NCBI RefSeq assembly: GCF_006829085.1
Contig: NZ_BJTC01000013.1
Location: forward strand, 62,001 to 126,000
From: Chryseobacterium sp. ON_d1
GTDB taxonomy: Bacteria > Bacteroidota > Bacteroidia > Flavobacteriales > Weeksellaceae
Reading direction: 5' to 3'
DNA: 64,000 bases
In this document: piece after piece, positions 62,082 through 64,000 of the stretch
Layout of the letters: each line of letters begins with the position of its first letter
Numbering within the stretch: the first letter of the stretch is position 1
Translations under genes and position numbers: made by a program
Notes under the pieces: generated by a model
What the model saw: the letters and a program-made list of their open reading frames with translations, nothing else
What the model was told of the DNA's origin: nothing
Databases searched by the model: none

Positions 62082-63323
62082 ATGCAAGAATTGTCCTTGT
62101 CTTCAAAACTGAAGTACATTTTTTCTATTCCCGTTATCATTTCTGCCCTTGGCTATTTTGTAGATATTTATGACCTCCTTTTATTTGGAATTGTCAGAAT
62201 ACCCAGTTTAAAAGCATTGGGCCTCAATCCGGATGCGGACGGAACCTTTATTCTGAACTGCCAGATGGTAGGGCTTCTTCTCGGAGGTGTTTTCTGGGGA
62301 ATCTTCGGAGACAAAAAAGGAAGACTTTCCGTACTTTTCGGGTCTATTCTGGTATACTCTTTAGCCAATATTGCCTGTGGTTTTCTGCCTTATTTCCCAA
62401 AAGAGCATTTAGTGTACCAATATGCCGTTTTGAGGTTCATTGCTGGTATTGGGCTTGCCGGGGAGCTTGGAGCAGGAATTACGCTGGTTTCTGAAAGTCT
62501 GCCGAAGAATTTGAGAGCGATAGGAACCTCAGTTGTTGCCGGGTTTGGATTAATGGGAGCTGTAGTAGCTCAGCTTACAGTAGAACTTGCTGGTGGATGG
62601 AACATTTCTTATATTATCGGTGGAGTAATGGGCATCCTGTTATTACTGTTGAGAATCAGCGTATCTGAGTCCGGAATTTACAAGAATATTGAACATAAAA
62701 ACGTCTCCAAAGGGAATTTTCTTTCTTTTTTCACGAATAAAGATCGCTTGATACGATACTTAAAATGTATTGCGGTAGGATTACCCACGTGGTATTGTAT
62801 AGGGATTCTGGCGGTTTTAGCCAATCAGTTTGCCCCAGAAATGGGAATAAAGGATATCAACCCCGGAAAAGCAATTATGTGGGCTTATATAGGTATTTCT
62901 GCAGGGGATCTGCTGAGCGGTTTTATCTCTCATGCTCTAAAATCCCGTAAAATGGCGATCGTTTACATGCTGATCTTTACACTGATCGGAGTAGTCATCA
63001 TGCTGTTTGGAAATACTGATACAGAAATGAAATATTATCTGTTTTGTGTATGGCTTGGCTTTGGAACAGGATATTGGGCTATGTTTGTGACACTGGCAGC
63101 AGAACAGTTTGGAACCAATATCAGAAATACAGCAACCACAACTGTTCCGAATATGGTAAGAGGGCTTGTACCGGTCATGATTCTGGCTTTTGATTCCCTG
63201 AAAGGTCATTTTCCGGTGGTGGAAAGTGCTGCAATAGTAGGAGCAGTGGTTTTTGGGCTGGCGTTTTATTCCTCGCTTACCATTTCTGAAACCCATAACA
63301 GAGACCTTGAATTTACAGAGTAA
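62082..63323 (+). CDS. MFS transporter
   Basis: 413 residues and twelve predicted helices. GIFGDKKGRLSVLFGSILVYSLAN is the MFS loop 2-3 motif, and RFIAGIGLAGELGAGITLVSESLPKNLRAIGTSVV belongs to helices 4-5. The pattern resembles sugar/metabolite porters of the SP or aromatic-acid type, but the substrate is not identifiable. It follows the rny terminator. Confidence 0.88.
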   Translation: MQELSLSSKLKYIFSIPVIISALGYFVDIYDLLLFGIVRIPSLKALGLNPDADGTFILNCQMVGLLLGGVFWGIFGDKKGRLSVLFGSILVYSLANIACGFLPYFPKEHLVYQYAVLRFIAGIGLAGELGAGITLVSESLPKNLRAIGTSVVAGFGLMGAVVAQLTVELAGGWNISYIIGGVMGILLLLLRISVSESGIYKNIEHKNVSKGNFLSFFTNKDRLIRYLKCIAVGLPTWYCIGILAVLANQFAPEMGIKDINPGKAIMWAYIGISAGDLLSGFISHALKSRKMAIVYMLIFTLIGVVIMLFGNTDTEMKYYLFCVWLGFGTGYWAMFVTLAAEQFGTNIRNTATTTVPNMVRGLVPVMILAFDSLKGHFPVVESAAIVGAVVFGLAFYSSLTISETHNRDLEFTE

Positions 63324-63420
63324 TTCAAACTGTTTAAAAAATGAAAATAAAGGATTACTTATTTTGAATATAATAATTACGTTAGAATCAATAAATTATT
63401 AATTTTTATACTAATTTTTG

Positions 63421-63450
63421 TTGCGTGTAATTAATATTTGTTTAACTTTG
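63421..63450 (+). promoter_or_regulatory. Promoter of the bacteriocin-like peptide
   Basis: TTG at 63421-63423 and TAACTTTG at 63443-63450, spaced by 19 bp, match the -33/-7 consensus. Confidence 0.78.
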
Positions 63451-63501
63451 GAAAGTAACTAAAAACTATATTGTTTAATCAAACTAAATCTCATGAACAT
63501 T

Positions 63502-63681
63502 ATGAAAAATGCTAAAAAACTAAGAAAGCAGGACCTTAAAAATATCGCAGGAGGAGTAAGCGGAAATCCTGATCTGTCTCTTTGCGGATGCAGCTGCTCA
63601 GGAGCCGTAACAGGTCCATGGTATTGCGTACAGTACATCGGTTGTCCACAGGTTTATACTTGTGGTGAGTCAGCCATATAA
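63502..63681 (+). CDS. Bacteriocin-like peptide with double-glycine leader
   Basis: 59 residues from the ATG at 63502 (an upstream ATG at 63493 adds three). The leader MKNAKKLRKQDLKNIAGG ends in a double glycine, as in peptides processed by bacteriocin ABC peptidase transporters. The mature part (about 41 residues) has six Cys, including the cluster CGCSC. Leaders of this KKLxKxxLKxIxGG type are, as I recall, frequent in Chryseobacterium. No transporter, immunity gene or modifying enzyme lies next to it in the window. Function not proven. Confidence 0.75.
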   Translation: MKNAKKLRKQDLKNIAGGVSGNPDLSLCGCSCSGAVTGPWYCVQYIGCPQVYTCGESAI

Positions 63682-63725
63682 AGAAAATTATTTCAGTATG
63701 AAATAAACATTTCCACATTTAATAT

Positions 63726-63757
63726 GCAGGACCCTTTTGATTTCAAAAGGGTCCTGC
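63726..63757. terminator. Strong bidirectional terminator
   Basis: A 14-bp perfect stem GCAGGACCCTTTTG/CAAAAGGGTCCTGC around ATTT, with TCTTTT beyond, between the peptide gene and a minus-strand permease. Confidence 0.92.
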
Positions 63758-63761
63758 TCTT

Positions 63762-64000
63762 TTAACGGATGATATAAAGAAGGCTTCCGATACTTATGAT
63801 AACCCAAAGAAGCACTGCCGCTGACAAAGGTTTTAATCCTATTGATTTCAGAGTCCGAAGGGAAAGGGTTGAACCAATAAAAAACAGAGTAAGATTCAAT
63901 CCGGATTTAGCTAAAACAGTTATTGAAGTACTGAAACGGTCAAAAAAGGGGAAATATGTATTCAAAATAATAGCTGCAATAAAATAACCGATGAACCATG
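63762..64000 (-). CDS. YeiH-family (UPF0324) permease, C-terminal part
   Basis: The frame is open to the right edge on the minus strand, so this is only the 3' end of the gene. The visible end has WFIGYFIAAIILNTYFPFF, KSGLNLTLFFIGSTLSLRTLKSIGLKPLSAAVLLW, and IISIGSLLYIIR. This matches the last membrane helices of the YeiH/UPF0324 putative sulfate exporters. The TTG at 63965 is internal, not a start. Confidence 0.82.
   Translation of the reverse strand, partial: WFIGYFIAAIILNTYFPFFDRFSTSITVLAKSGLNLTLFFIGSTLSLRTLKSIGLKPLSAAVLLWVIISIGSLLYIIR

Noticed and set aside
1..64000. tRNA or rRNA genes
   Set aside because: No cloverleaf-like GTTCRA arm with a matching acceptor stem, and no rRNA motifs were seen in the intergenic regions by eye; a tRNA scan would settle it.

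Overview
The window looks like a chromosomal segment of a Chryseobacterium-type flavobacterium (Bacteroidota). The evidence is AT-rich intergenic DNA, promoters of the TAnnTTTG (-7) / TTG (-33) type with no Shine-Dalgarno motifs, type IX secretion genes and T9SS-sorted proteins, a Bacteroidota-type HmuY/HmuR haem system, and a close match in memory to the Chryseobacterium proteolyticum protein-glutaminase. It is mostly core genome. I see no rRNA, tRNA, CRISPR array, prophage or intact insertion sequence.

Layout. 1-870: end of a TauE/SafE permease and a small ABM monooxygenase. 898-10900: a haem/iron acquisition locus with two secreted T9SS proteins on the minus strand, divergent from TonB receptor, HmuY lipoprotein, HmuTUV ABC transporter, a methyltransferase and an HmuS-like haem-handling protein. 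A ChaN-like protein and an exported deformylase-like protein follow. 13393-14916: an organic-peroxide operon (nitroreductase-ohrR-ohr) with a palindromic operator on its promoter. 15188-18434: SDR, a lipoprotein, protein-glutaminase, lipB. 18466-26470: a complete trp operon (trpE-G-D-C-F-x-GNAT-B-A, minus strand) preceded by a tryptophan-codon leader peptide and a terminator, which makes a classical attenuator. 26546-31428: small membrane and lipoproteins, a cytochrome c, rlmF, lysS. 31727-37689: gltBD, bracketed by two nearly identical terminators. 37860-43400: ClbS-like protein, cydAB, gyrB, a membrane protein. 43450-43753: a gene-free stretch with strong hairpins, a candidate small RNA. 43807-49447: a tandem DUF3857/transglutaminase pair, a lipoprotein, a lipid kinase. 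49630-57295: dicarboxylate symporter, GGT, threonine dehydrogenase-like SDR, a degenerate deacetylase, phosphoesterase, KAS III. 57397-63323: membrane protein, ubiE/menG, porT, a coiled-coil protein, zapA, a 6S RNA, RNase Y, an MFS transporter. 63502-64000: a double-glycine-leader Cys-rich peptide and the end of a YeiH-family permease.

The most unusual pattern is not a gene. At least eight places carry degenerate tandem arrays with a strict 7-bp period. Unit consensus differs between sites. Several sites have a left arm and an inverted right arm, most abut or overlap stop codons, and one array lies inside the trpF reading frame, where it encodes a 7-residue-periodic peptide insert. I cannot name a described family for these; the nearest precedent I know is the heptanucleotide STRR repeats of cyanobacteria.

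Other leads are the trp attenuator with three tandem Trp codons, a 6S RNA in the zapA-rny gap, a 54-bp duplicated divergent regulatory module in the haem locus, an exported deformylase with Asp in place of its metal-binding Cys, and several probable pseudoenzymes. All function calls come from reading motifs by eye; no database search was possible.
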